From: Streptomyces roseoverticillatus
Lineage (GTDB): Bacteria; Actinomycetota; Actinomycetes; Streptomycetales; Streptomycetaceae
Direction: 5' to 3'
NCBI RefSeq assembly: GCF_000719265.1
Contig: NZ_JOFL01000033.1
Coordinates: forward strand, 24,172 to 88,171
Length of the DNA: 64,000 nucleotides
Shown one piece after another: positions 1 to 10,631 of the stretch; the first letter of the stretch is position 1; every line of letters begins with the position of its first letter. The position numbers and the translations under genes were made by a program. A model generated the notes under the pieces. It saw only the letters and a program-made list of their open reading frames with translations. It ran no database searches and was not told the origin of the DNA.

Positions 1-329
1 TCCACGATCCGGATCAGCTGGGGCGCGCCCTCGCGCGGCGGCATGAAGTCGATGACGCGGACGGTGCCGCGCGGGGTGTCCCACTCGGATTCGAGCACGA
101 GGGAGTCCCCCCGGTACCGGCGGCGGTCGGCGGGCGGCGGGGCCGCTCCCGACGGGTGCGCGGGGCCGACCCGCCAGAAGCCGTGTTCCTCCGTGCCGAG
201 CAGACCGGCGAACGCGGCATGAGAATCGAAACGGGGCAGGCACAGCCAGTCGGCCGTGCCGTCCCGGCAGACAAGGGCGGCGGTCTGCATATCGCCGATG
301 AGTGCGTAATCCTCGATACGCCCGGCCAC
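1..329 (-). CDS. Glycoside hydrolase family 15 (trehalase/glucoamylase-type), 5' part only
   Basis: Partial gene; the 3' end lies beyond the window start. About 109 codons are visible. The GTG start at 329 is preceded by GGAGA at a good distance and gives VAGRIEDYALIGDMQTAALV, the typical opening of actinobacterial GH15 proteins. The visible part contains TADWLCLPRFDS, FWRVGPAHP, a YRGDSLVLESEW-type strand and VIDFMPPR, which belong to the N-terminal beta-sandwich (trehalase-like) domain. The catalytic (alpha/alpha)6 barrel is out of view, so I cannot say whether trehalose or alpha-glucans are the substrate. Trehalase is the usual role of this subgroup in mycobacteria and Streptomyces. It is transcribed away from pyrG. 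Confidence 0.85.
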   Translation of the reverse strand, partial: MAGRIEDYALIGDMQTAALVCRDGTADWLCLPRFDSHAAFAGLLGTEEHGFWRVGPAHPSGAAPPPADRRRYRGDSLVLESEWDTPRGTVRVIDFMPPREGAPQLIRIV

Positions 330-783
330 GGTTATCTCCAGTCGAACGGCGCCACATGACCCCGTGGGGGTCCCTCTTGCGGTCAAGCGATCTTTAGACG
401 AGCTCTGTTCCGGAAGGTGCGTCTCCCTGCGGATACCGACTGCTCCCGGCGGTGGCCGGGGGAGGTGGCTGGGGGAGGGCGGGATGATGCCGTGCCGGCC
501 GGCTCGCTGCATGTGTCCGAGCAGGATACGACGCGGAGTTGGTGCGACGCGCGACGGTTGGAGGACGAATCTGAGCCGAATGGGTGGCCTGTGACGCAGC
601 CGCCACGCACCGCCACACAGGGGGCCGGGACGCGTCGGCGGAAGCGGCCGGGCCGGGGCGCTGATACCCTGGTACCCCGTGGACCGGTGGGCGCAAGACC
701 CCCCAACCGCAGCGACGGCACCCCCGAAAACTCCGGGTGAACGCCGGTACGCACCCTCCACTCGCGACCACGGGAGCCCCCCT
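330..783. other. Divergent intergenic region between GH15 gene and pyrG
   Basis: 454 bases without a convincing gene. It must hold the divergent promoters of the GH15 gene and pyrG. A TACCCT hexamer near 666 is a possible -10 for pyrG, but I see no good -35. Short open frames here have no ribosome binding site and no recognisable product. Confidence 0.5.
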
Positions 784-2433
<1,650 letters not shown>

Positions 2434-2445
2434 CCTATACGGTTG

Positions 2446-2485
2446 ACCGGGGTGAAGGTTTCCGCACGGAGGCCTCCACCCCGGT
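2446..2485 (+). terminator. Hairpin after pyrG
   Basis: ACCGGGGTG at 2446-2454 pairs perfectly with CACCCCGGT at 2477-2485, followed by a short T-containing run (ttccgctttt). It lies 12 bases after the pyrG stop and ends about 20 bases before the Nudix start, so it may end or attenuate pyrG transcription. Confidence 0.65.
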
Positions 2486-2508
2486 TTCCGCTTTTCTGGA
2501 GGACGTAG

Positions 2509-3135
2509 ATGGGCATCAAGGACACCGCCGCCGAGTGGCAGGTCAACGCGACCACGACCCCGTTCGTCGGCAACAAGACCAGCGTCCGCACGGACGAGGT
2601 GGTGATGCCCGACGGAACGGTCGTCACGCGCGACTACCAGGTCCACCCGGGCTCGGTCGCCGTCCTCGCCCTGGACGAGGAGGGCCGCGTGCTGGTCCTC
2701 AACCAGTACCGCCACCCCATCCGGCAGCGGCTCTGGGAGATCCCCGCCGGCCTCCTCGACGTGCCCGGCGAGAACCCGCTGCACGCCGCGCAGCGCGAGC
2801 TGTACGAGGAGGCCCACGTCAAGGCCGAGGACTGGCGGGTGCTGACCGACGTCTACACCACGCCCGGCGGCTGCGACGAGGCCGTCCGGATCTTCCTGGC
2901 CCGCGAGATCTCCGACGTCGAGGGCGAGCGCTTCGAGGTGGAGCACGAGGAGCTCGACATGGAGCTCTCCCGGGTGCCGCTCCAGGAGCTGGTGCGGGGC
3001 GTCCTCGCGGGCGAGCTGCACAACAACTGCCTGGTCGTCGGCGTCCTCTCGCTCGCCGCGGCACTGTCGGGCGAGGGCGTGGAGGCCCTGCGGCCGGCGA
3101 ACGCGGAGTGGCCCGCCCGGCCCTTCGAGGCGTAG
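2509..3135 (+). CDS. Nudix hydrolase, ADP-ribose pyrophosphatase type
   Basis: 208 residues; ATG preceded by GGAGGA at good spacing. The Nudix box is visible as GLLDVPGENPLHAAQRELYEEAH (GX5EX7REUXEE pattern, about residues 82-104), after SVAVLALDEEGRVLVLNQYRHP and WEIPAG. The following YTTPGGCDEAVRIFLARE segment is typical of ADP-ribose pyrophosphatases that turn ADP-ribose into AMP and ribose 5-phosphate. The pyrG-Nudix neighbourhood is, from memory, conserved in Streptomyces. The exact substrate cannot be read from sequence. Confidence 0.9.
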   Translation: MGIKDTAAEWQVNATTTPFVGNKTSVRTDEVVMPDGTVVTRDYQVHPGSVAVLALDEEGRVLVLNQYRHPIRQRLWEIPAGLLDVPGENPLHAAQRELYEEAHVKAEDWRVLTDVYTTPGGCDEAVRIFLAREISDVEGERFEVEHEELDMELSRVPLQELVRGVLAGELHNNCLVVGVLSLAAALSGEGVEALRPANAEWPARPFEA

Positions 3136-3305
3136 CCGCCTTCCGTCGGGCGGGTTCCGTCCGACGATCATCAGAACCGAATAGGTGATCTTCTGCAGCG
3201 GCGGCCGGGACTCCCCGGGGCGCGCCGGGCCGTGAACTAGGCTCGTCGCGTGCCTGACCGCGGCCGCGGCGGGCTCGTGCGTGGCAGGTGGACGGAGTGT
3301 GCCCC

Positions 3306-5483
3306 GTGGCGGAGCAGGCGGTGGAGACCGGCGACGGGATGGCGGCGGTGCCGCCGGGGCGGCGGTCTTCCGTCCCGGCGGCCGGCGGTCCGGCCCGTAC
3401 GGCGGCCCCCGTGCTGCCCGGCTTCGTCGGCCGCCGCCGGGAGCTGGAGGAGCTGCGCGCCGACATCGTGCGCGCCGGCCTCGACACCCTCGCCGGCCGC
3501 AAGAGCCCGCGCGGCCGGGTCCTGCTCATCGCCGGGCGGCCCGGATCCGGCCGCACCGCCCTGGCCGAGGAACTCGCCGGGCAGCTCGCCGGCCAGTACC
3601 CCGACGGCGTGCTGCGCGCCCGGCTCACCGAGGCCGGCGGCGCCCCCGTCCCCACCGAGCGGACGGCCCGCGCGCTGCTCACCGCGCTCGGCGAGCCCGT
3701 CCCCGCGGGGGCCGAGGAGGACGAGCTGACGCAGGCGGTGCGTGGCGCCCTCAAGGGCCGCCGCGCGCTGCTGCTGCTGGATGACGCGGCGGGCGCCGAG
3801 CAGGTGGACCCGCTGCTTCCGGACAAGTCCGAGTGCCTGATCGTGGCCGTCTCGCGGGGCCCGCTGACCGGCGTGCCCGACGTGCGGCCCTGCACCCTGG
3901 GCGGTCTCGACACGGCCTCCGGCGTCGAGCTCCTGGAGCGCTACGCCGGCCCCACCCGCATCACGTGCGACCCGGCCGCCGCGAACGCCGTGGTGGAGGA
4001 GTGCGGCGGCCAGCCCGCGGCGCTGGTCCTGGTCGGCGGCTGGCTCGCGGCCCTGTCCAAGCTGTCCGTGGTCGACGCGGTCACGCGGCTGCGGGAGCTG
4101 CCGACCGGCGACGGCCACGACATTGCGGCCCGCCCGCTGGCCCGTGCCTTCCGGCTCGCCTACGAGGCGCTGCCGGCGCCTTCCGCCCGCATCCTGCGGC
4201 TGCTCGCGCTGGCCCCGGCCGGCGCCGCGGACGCCCACACCACGTCCGCGCTGGCCGGCTGCTCGGTGCCCGCGGCGCAGACCGCCCTGGAGGACTTCGA
4301 GGCCCGCGGCCTGCTGCGGGCCGAGCCCGCCGTGGGCTCGCTGCCGCCGCAGTACCTGGTCCCGGGCTGTCTCCTGGACATGCTGCGGGAGCTGATGCGG
4401 ACCCAGGAGCGGCCGGCCGAGGTCGAGCTCGCGCGGGCGCGGATGCTGGAGCGCACCGTCCGCCAGCTGCACTCGTGCCGCGCCGCCACCCGCACCGACG
4501 ACCCGCTGACCCGCAAGCGCCTCGCCGAGCTGCCCCGGCCCCTGAGGTTCGCCTCGTCGCAGGCGGCGGGGGAGTGGCTGACCTGCCGGCTCCCGGCGCT
4601 CCTGGCGGCCGCCCGGCTGGCCGTGCAGGACGGCCGGCTGGACACCCTGGCCCGGCGCCTGGTGTCCGCGCTGACCCGCGCCCTGACGGCACACTTCGGC
4701 GCCGAGGAGGCGGGCCCCGAGCTCTACGGGCTCCACCAGCTCGTCCTGGACGTCGCCCGGCGCTGCGAGATGCCCCTGGAGAAGGCCGCGGCCCTGCTCA
4801 ACATCGGAGACCTGGACGCCCGGGCCGGCCGCACCTCCACCGCCCTCGGCCGCTACCGGGAGGCGTTGGACGCGGCGCGCCAGGCGGGCGACCCGTACGC
4901 GATCAGCCGCTCCCTGGAGTCCATCGCCGCCTCGTACCACGAGCTCGGCGACTGGCAGCGGGCCGTCGACTGGTACGGGCGCGCCCTGGAGCTGCGCCTG
5001 ACGCGCGGTGAGCTCGCCGACGAGGCGCGGCTGTACGGCCGGCTGGGCGCCGTGCGCAGCTACGCCGGGCAGTGGAACGAGGCCCTCCGCGACTGGCGGG
5101 CGGCGGCCGCCGTGTGCCGCCGGCTGCGGGACCTGCCCGGGCACGCCCGGGCCCTCGGCGAGATCGCCCGGGTGCACGAGCACGCGGGCCGGCCGCAAGA
5201 CGCCGTGCGGACCTGCCGGGAGGCCGTGGAGTGCGCGCGGCAGGCGGGCGACGACCGGCTGCGGGCGGCGATGCTGCTGCGCCTCGCGGACACCCTGGAG
5301 CGGCTCGGCGACCCCGCGGCCGCGGCCGTGCACCGGTCCGCGGCCGGCGAGCTGCTGACGGGCGCCTCCTCCGCTCCCGCCGGGCCCGCGGCCTCCGCCG
5401 CGCTGCCGGGCGGCCCCATAGTGCCCCTCCCCGCGCCGGCCGAGCCGGAGGTGCCCGGTACCCGGATGGCGCCGCCTGACTGA
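3306..5483 (+). CDS. AfsR-like NB-ARC ATPase with tetratricopeptide repeats
   Basis: About 725 residues. N-terminal P-loop NTPase: FVGRRRELEEL, Walker A GRPGSGRTAL, Walker B ALLLLDDAAG and the sensor-like CLIVAVSRGPL. A helical middle is followed by C-terminal TPR units (for example AAALLNIGDLDARAGRTSTA, SLESIAASYHELGDWQRAVD and RLGAVRSYAGQWNEALRDW). It resembles the NB-ARC/TPR part of AfsR/SARP regulators but has no DNA-binding domain, so it may be a signalling or scaffold ATPase. Its target is unknown. The GTG at 3306 has GGACGGAG 8 bases upstream; GTG codons at 3288 and 3297 are alternatives. A TAGGCT at 3239-3244 is a possible -10. Confidence 0.8.
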   Translation: MAEQAVETGDGMAAVPPGRRSSVPAAGGPARTAAPVLPGFVGRRRELEELRADIVRAGLDTLAGRKSPRGRVLLIAGRPGSGRTALAEELAGQLAGQYPDGVLRARLTEAGGAPVPTERTARALLTALGEPVPAGAEEDELTQAVRGALKGRRALLLLDDAAGAEQVDPLLPDKSECLIVAVSRGPLTGVPDVRPCTLGGLDTASGVELLERYAGPTRITCDPAAANAVVEECGGQPAALVLVGGWLAALSKLSVVDAVTRLRELPTGDGHDIAARPLARAFRLAYEALPAPSARILRLLALAPAGAADAHTTSALAGCSVPAAQTALEDFEARGLLRAEPAVGSLPPQYLVPGCLLDMLRELMRTQERPAEVELARARMLERTVRQLHSCRAATRTDDPLTRKRLAELPRPLRFASSQAAGEWLTCRLPALLAAARLAVQDGRLDTLARRLVSALTRALTAHFGAEEAGPELYGLHQLVLDVARRCEMPLEKAAALLNIGDLDARAGRTSTALGRYREALDAARQAGDPYAISRSLESIAASYHELGDWQRAVDWYGRALELRLTRGELADEARLYGRLGAVRSYAGQWNEALRDWRAAAAVCRRLRDLPGHARALGEIARVHEHAGRPQDAVRTCREAVECARQAGDDRLRAAMLLRLADTLERLGDPAAAAVHRSAAGELLTGASSAPAGPAASAALPGGPIVPLPAPAEPEVPGTRMAPPD

Positions 5484-5568
5484 CTCCGGACCGACCCGGA
5501 CTGGCGCACCCCGAGGGTTACCTGCGAAACCGGTAGTGGTCTTCCAAAAAATTGACTCTTTGCAAGGC

Positions 5569-5596
5569 TAGACAGCGAAGGATCCTTCATTAGACT
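5569..5596 (+). promoter_or_regulatory. Candidate ald promoter with palindromic operator
   Basis: TAGACA (5569-5574) and TAGACT (5591-5596) are spaced 16 bases, close to the TTGACA/TANNNT consensus. The perfect 12-bp palindrome GAAGGATCCTTC (5577-5588) sits in the spacer, where a regulator would control RNA polymerase directly. Alanine dehydrogenase genes in actinobacteria are often regulated by Lrp-type AldR; assigning this site to such a protein is inference. Confidence 0.45.
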
Positions 5597-5686
5597 GGTT
5601 GGGCCGCGGTCGCCGCGGTCTGCTCTGGTGTGCCCCCGCATTTCCGGAATAGCCTGTATTTCTCTGATTCAAGGACCGTGATCGAC

Positions 5687-6802
<1,116 letters not shown>

Positions 6803-6830
6803 GTCGTCAACACGACACGCCAAGAGCGCA

Positions 6831-6875
6831 CCCCCGGCCGGACCTTGTTGAGCAAGGTCCGGCCGGGGGCGTTTT
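6831..6875 (+). terminator. Strong rho-independent terminator after ald
   Basis: A perfect 17-bp stem (6831-6847 with 6853-6869) and a 5-base loop TTGAG, followed by gcgtttt. This is the clearest intrinsic terminator in the window. It separates ald from the parA operon. Confidence 0.93.
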
Positions 6876-7012
6876 GATCGGGTTGCTACCCGGTTTGCGA
6901 CTGCTTTCCACGCCCCGTCACCCACCCGCGAAACTTCCGGGTTGTGGGCCGCAGACCCTTGACAGAAGCCTGTTCGATTGCCGACACATCGTGCCGTCTC
7001 CGGCGGATTGTG

Positions 7013-7042
7013 TTGCTGCGAACCGCCGACACGCCATAGAGT
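7013..7042 (+). promoter_or_regulatory. Candidate promoter of the parA-scpAB operon
   Basis: TTGCTG (7013-7018) and TAGAGT (7037-7042) are 18 bases apart, about 70 bases before the parA-like start. A TTGACA at 6959-6964 lies further upstream but lacks a convincing partner -10. The 6876-7114 stretch is less G+C rich than its surroundings and carries no gene. Confidence 0.4.
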
Positions 7043-7114
7043 CGCCAACCGTCGGCATGGTGCAACGCTGACCTATCTAGATGTTTCCTGGTCACCAAGG
7101 AGGTAGGACGACTT

Positions 7115-8284
7115 GTGAATGAGTCGACATTTGCTCCCGGGGGTGGTCACCCAGGAATGTCTGCGCAGGGCCAGAGTCCCACGGGACTCGAAGCTGTCGG
7201 CTCCGTCGCTGTCCACACCTTCGCGGCACACCAGAACATCCAGAGCACACCGACAGCCCACCAGAGCATGGACGGCCATCACGTGAACGCCATGGCCGGC
7301 GACCGCGGCGGGGTCGATCCCGCGCGGCTCGCCGACTACGAGGACGTGCCCGACGGGCACTTCTACGACCCTGACGCGGAGTACGAGCCCGACCCCGAGT
7401 ACGCGGCCACCCTCGCGCCCGACGCTGCCCGGCAGCGCCGCGAGCGCATCGGCCCCACCGGGCGTCCCCTGCCGTACTTCCCCATCCCCGGACCGCTGAC
7501 CGACCACGGCCCCGCGAAGATCATCGCGATGTGCAACCAGAAGGGCGGGGTCGGCAAGACCACCTCGACCATCAACCTGGGTGCCGCCCTGGCCGAGTAC
7601 GGACGCCGGGTGCTGCTCGTCGACTTCGACCCGCAGGGCGCGCTCTCCGTCGGCCTCGGCGTCAACCCGATGGAGCTGGACCTGACGGTCTACAACCTCC
7701 TCATGGAGCGGGGCATGTCGGCCGACGAGGTCCTCCTCAAGACGGCCGTGCCCAACATGGACCTGCTGCCCAGCAATATCGATTTGTCAGCCGCGGAGGT
7801 CCAGCTCGTCAGCGAGGTGGCCCGCGAGTCGACGCTCCAGCGCGCCCTCAAGCCGCTGCTCGCCGACTACGACTACATCGTCATCGACTGCCAGCCCTCG
7901 CTCGGCCTGCTCACCGTCAACGCCCTGACGGCCGCCCACAAGGTGATCGTCCCGCTGGAGTGCGAGTTCTTCGCGCTGCGCGGTGTGGCGCTGCTCACCG
8001 AGACGATCGAGAAGGTCCAGGAGCGGCTCAACCCCGACCTGGAGCTCGACGGCATCCTCGCCACCATGTACGACTCGCGGACCGTGCACAGCCGCGAGGT
8101 CCTTGCCCGCGTGGTCGAGGCCTTCGACGACCACGTCTACCACACCGTCATCGGCCGTACGGTCCGCTTCCCCGAGACCACGGTCGCGGGCGAGCCGATC
8201 ACCACGTACGCGTCCAACTCCGTGGGTGCCGCCGCCTACCGACAGCTCGCCAGGGAGGTGCTCGCCCGGTGTCACGCCGAGTGA
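7115..8284 (+). CDS. ParA/Soj-type chromosome partition ATPase (orphan)
   Basis: 389 residues; GTG start with AAGGAGG 11 bases upstream. Residues 1 to about 130 are acidic and proline-rich, probably disordered. The deviant Walker A of the ParA/MinD family follows (NQKGGVGKTTSTINLG, Lys at about 143), then LLVDFDPQGALSVGLG and DYIVIDCQPSLGLLTVNAL. Such ATPases bind DNA nonspecifically when ATP-bound and position cargo. This is not the usual oriC-linked parAB pair: no ParB follows, and instead an RHH-like protein overlaps the stop by 16 bases, followed by scpA and scpB. The operon suggests a role in chromosome organisation; that is inference from context. Confidence 0.9.
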   Translation: MNESTFAPGGGHPGMSAQGQSPTGLEAVGSVAVHTFAAHQNIQSTPTAHQSMDGHHVNAMAGDRGGVDPARLADYEDVPDGHFYDPDAEYEPDPEYAATLAPDAARQRRERIGPTGRPLPYFPIPGPLTDHGPAKIIAMCNQKGGVGKTTSTINLGAALAEYGRRVLLVDFDPQGALSVGLGVNPMELDLTVYNLLMERGMSADEVLLKTAVPNMDLLPSNIDLSAAEVQLVSEVARESTLQRALKPLLADYDYIVIDCQPSLGLLTVNALTAAHKVIVPLECEFFALRGVALLTETIEKVQERLNPDLELDGILATMYDSRTVHSREVLARVVEAFDDHVYHTVIGRTVRFPETTVAGEPITTYASNSVGAAAYRQLAREVLARCHAE

Positions 8285-8826
8285 GTCTGCCCGGCGCCGA
8301 CGAACTGTTCCGTACGACCGGGGGGTCCGGGCTGCAGTCCTCCTCCCCCCGCCGGCAGGCGAACGGGGAGGGCGGCCCGCGGGTGCCCGGCCCGGCCGGT
8401 GACTCCGACACGACGTCCGAAGGCGCCGCCGCCGGCGCGGGCACCGAGCACAGCGGCCGCGGTGCCGCCGCGGCCGACCGGGAGAACGCCCCCGAGCGCC
8501 GCCCCGCGGGCGCGCAGGAGCGCCCCGCGGGCGCCGGCCGGGCCGCGGGCCAGGGCGAGGCCGCTCCGCCCGCACAGGGCCGCCGCCGCGGGCGCGGTGC
8601 GGGGCGCCGGCCCAGCGGCCGGGAGCGCCACGACGAGAAGATCACCGTCTATGTCTCCGCCGAGGAGCTCATGGACCTCGAACACGCCCGGCTGGTGCTG
8701 CGCGGCGAGCACGGCCTCGCGGTCGACCGCGGCAGGATCGTGCGGGAGGCCGTCGCCGTCGTCCTCGCCGACCTGGAGTCGCGGGGCGACGCGAGCATCC
8801 TCGTACGGCGCCTGCGCGGCCGCTGA
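8269..8826 (+). CDS. Ribbon-helix-helix-like partner of the ParA-type ATPase
   Basis: About 185 residues from the GTG at 8269, with GGGAGG 10 bases upstream and a 16-base overlap with the parA-like gene; a GTG at 8281 is an alternative. The first 120 residues are low-complexity Ala/Gly/Arg/Pro. The C-terminal 65 residues read as strand-helix-helix: DEKITVYVSAEELMDLEHAR, then GLAVDRGRIVREAVAVVLAD. This resembles RHH/CopG DNA-binding proteins. Small RHH proteins act as centromere-binding partners of type Ib ParA proteins on plasmids, so this may be the DNA-binding or adaptor partner here. I do not recognise a characterised homologue. Confidence 0.7.
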   Translation: MSRRVSLPGADELFRTTGGSGLQSSSPRRQANGEGGPRVPGPAGDSDTTSEGAAAGAGTEHSGRGAAAADRENAPERRPAGAQERPAGAGRAAGQGEAAPPAQGRRRGRGAGRRPSGRERHDEKITVYVSAEELMDLEHARLVLRGEHGLAVDRGRIVREAVAVVLADLESRGDASILVRRLRGR

Positions 8827-8919
8827 GCGGTTCCGCTGCGCTAGCCTCGCTAGCCTCTGCCGTGACCGCGCCCCCGTGCGCCGTCGTACGGCCCGTTCCG
8901 CCCCCACCCTGGATCACCG

Positions 8920-9975
8920 ATGCCCGCAGCCGCCTCCTCTCCGGCCCGCCGTCCCCTCGGCCGTGGCCCGGGCGGCCGGCCGCACCCGCAGCCGCCCGCC
9001 GGCGGCGAGGCCGGGGCCGCCGGGAGCGCGGCCCGTGGGACCTCGGCTCCCGCGGCGGAAACCGCTACGGCCGGGGCCGCTGCGGCGGAGCCCTCCGGGG
9101 CCGGAGCCGCGGCCGCTGAGCCGGCGCCCGGGCCGGGCGCCGCCGCGTCGGAGACCCCTGCGGGAGGCGACTCGCGGTTCACCGTCCGCCTGGAGAACTT
9201 CGAAGGCCCCTTCGACCTCCTCCTGCAGCTGATCGCCAAGCACAAGCTGGACGTCACCGAGGTCGCCCTCTCCAAGGTCACCGACGAGTTCATGGCGCAC
9301 CTCCGCGCCATGGGTCCCGACTTCGACCTCGACCAGACGACCGAGTTCCTCGTCGTCGCCGCGACCCTCCTCGACCTCAAGACGGCCCGGCTGCTGCCCG
9401 CCGCCGAGGTCGAGGACGAGGCCGACCTCGCCCTCCTGGAAGCCCGCGACCTGCTGTTCGCCCGGCTGCTGCAGTACCGGGCCTACAAGCGGGTCGCGGA
9501 GATCTTCAGCGCCCGCCTGGACGACGAGGCCCGCCGCTTCCCCCGCACGGTCGGCCTGGAGCCGCACCACGCCGAGCTGCTCCCCGAGGTCGTCCTCGGC
9601 ATCGGGCCCGAGCGCCTCGCCGAGCTGGCGGTCAAGGCCATGCGGCCCAAGCCGGTGCCGCAGGTGTACGTCGACCACATCCACGCGCCCCTCGTCAGCG
9701 TCCGCGAGCAGGCCGAGGTCGTGGTGGCCCGGCTGCGGGTGGCGGGCCGGGTCAGCTTCGGGGAGCTGGCCGGCGACGCCCCCGACACCCTGACCGTCGT
9801 CGCCCGCTTCCTGGCCCTGCTGGAGCTCTACCGCGAGCGCGCGGTCGCCCTCGACCAGGACGAGGCCCTCGGAGAGCTGTCGGTGCGCTGGACGGGCGAG
9901 GACGGGGCGGAACCGCTGGTGACGGACGAGTTCGACCGCGCGCCGGAGACCGAGCCGGAGGAGAGTGCACAGTGA
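8920..9975 (+). CDS. scpA: Segregation and condensation protein A (kleisin)
   Basis: 351 residues. The first ~85 residues are an Ala/Gly/Pro-rich extension. The kleisin N-terminal domain starts at FTVRLENFEGPFDLLLQLIAKHKLDVTEV and is followed by FLVVAATLLDLKTARLLP, the SMC-neck-binding helices. A C-terminal winged helix includes VSFGELAGDAPDTLTVVARFLALLEL, which contacts the SMC head. ScpA with ScpB bridges SMC ATPases into condensin. The start is uncertain because no ribosome binding site is clear before 8920. It overlaps scpB by 4 bases (GTGA). Confidence 0.93.
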   Translation: MPAAASSPARRPLGRGPGGRPHPQPPAGGEAGAAGSAARGTSAPAAETATAGAAAAEPSGAGAAAAEPAPGPGAAASETPAGGDSRFTVRLENFEGPFDLLLQLIAKHKLDVTEVALSKVTDEFMAHLRAMGPDFDLDQTTEFLVVAATLLDLKTARLLPAAEVEDEADLALLEARDLLFARLLQYRAYKRVAEIFSARLDDEARRFPRTVGLEPHHAELLPEVVLGIGPERLAELAVKAMRPKPVPQVYVDHIHAPLVSVREQAEVVVARLRVAGRVSFGELAGDAPDTLTVVARFLALLELYRERAVALDQDEALGELSVRWTGEDGAEPLVTDEFDRAPETEPEESAQ

Positions 9976-10631
9976 GCGCAGAGACGTACGAGGGCGAAGA
10001 GACCGCCGCAGGGGCCTCCGGTGTCTCCCGGCCCGACCTCGGGCCCGCGCTGGAAGCCGTCCTCATGGTCGTCGACGAACCGGCCACCGAGGAGCACCTC
10101 GCCAGGGTCCTTCAGCGCCCCCGCCGCGAGATCGCCGAGGCCCTCGCCGGGCTGGCCGCGGAGTACGACGCCCAGGGGCGCGGCTTCGAGCTGCGGCAGG
10201 TCGCCGGGGGCTGGCGCTTCTCCACCCGCCCGGCCTACGCCGACGCCGTCGAGGCCTTCGTCCTGGACGGCCAGCAGGCCCGGCTCACCCAGGCCGCCCT
10301 GGAGACCCTGGCCGTCGTCGCGTACCGTCAGCCGGTCAGCCGGTCGAAGGTCTCCGCGGTGCGCGGCGTGAACTGTGACGGGGTCATGCGCACCCTCCTC
10401 CAGCGGGGTCTGGTGGAGGAGGCGGGGACGGAACCCGAAACAGGTGCGATCCTGTACAGGACGACGAACTACTTTCTGGAGCGCATGGGCCTGCGCGGCC
10501 TGGACGAGCTCCCGGAGCTCGCGCCCTTCCTCCCCGAGGCGGAGGCGATCGAGGGCGACACTCAGGAAGGTGTGCCGTCGTTCGATCCGGACGCACCGGA
10601 CACCGAAGCGGACGACAAGACGGAACTTTGA
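9972..10631 (+). CDS. scpB: Segregation and condensation protein B
   Basis: 219 residues; GTG start inside a GTGA overlap with scpA, GGAGGAG upstream. Two winged-helix domains are visible: LGPALEAVLMVVDEPATEEHLA and the conserved LTQAALETLAVVAYRQPVSRSKVSAVRGVNCDGVMRTLLQRGLVEE. It dimerises, binds the ScpA centre and forms condensin with SMC. The C-terminal ~30 residues are acidic. The stop overlaps the next start (TGATG), so translation is coupled to the pseudouridine synthase. Confidence 0.94.
   Translation: MSAETYEGEETAAGASGVSRPDLGPALEAVLMVVDEPATEEHLARVLQRPRREIAEALAGLAAEYDAQGRGFELRQVAGGWRFSTRPAYADAVEAFVLDGQQARLTQAALETLAVVAYRQPVSRSKVSAVRGVNCDGVMRTLLQRGLVEEAGTEPETGAILYRTTNYFLERMGLRGLDELPELAPFLPEAEAIEGDTQEGVPSFDPDAPDTEADDKTEL

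Noticed and set aside
3250..3305. A leaderless start at GTG 3250 for the TPR ATPase gene
   Set aside because: It is out of frame with the ATPase; GTG 3306 has a ribosome site.
8862..8920. An upstream GTG start (8862) for scpA
   Set aside because: It is not in the same frame as the ScpA protein.
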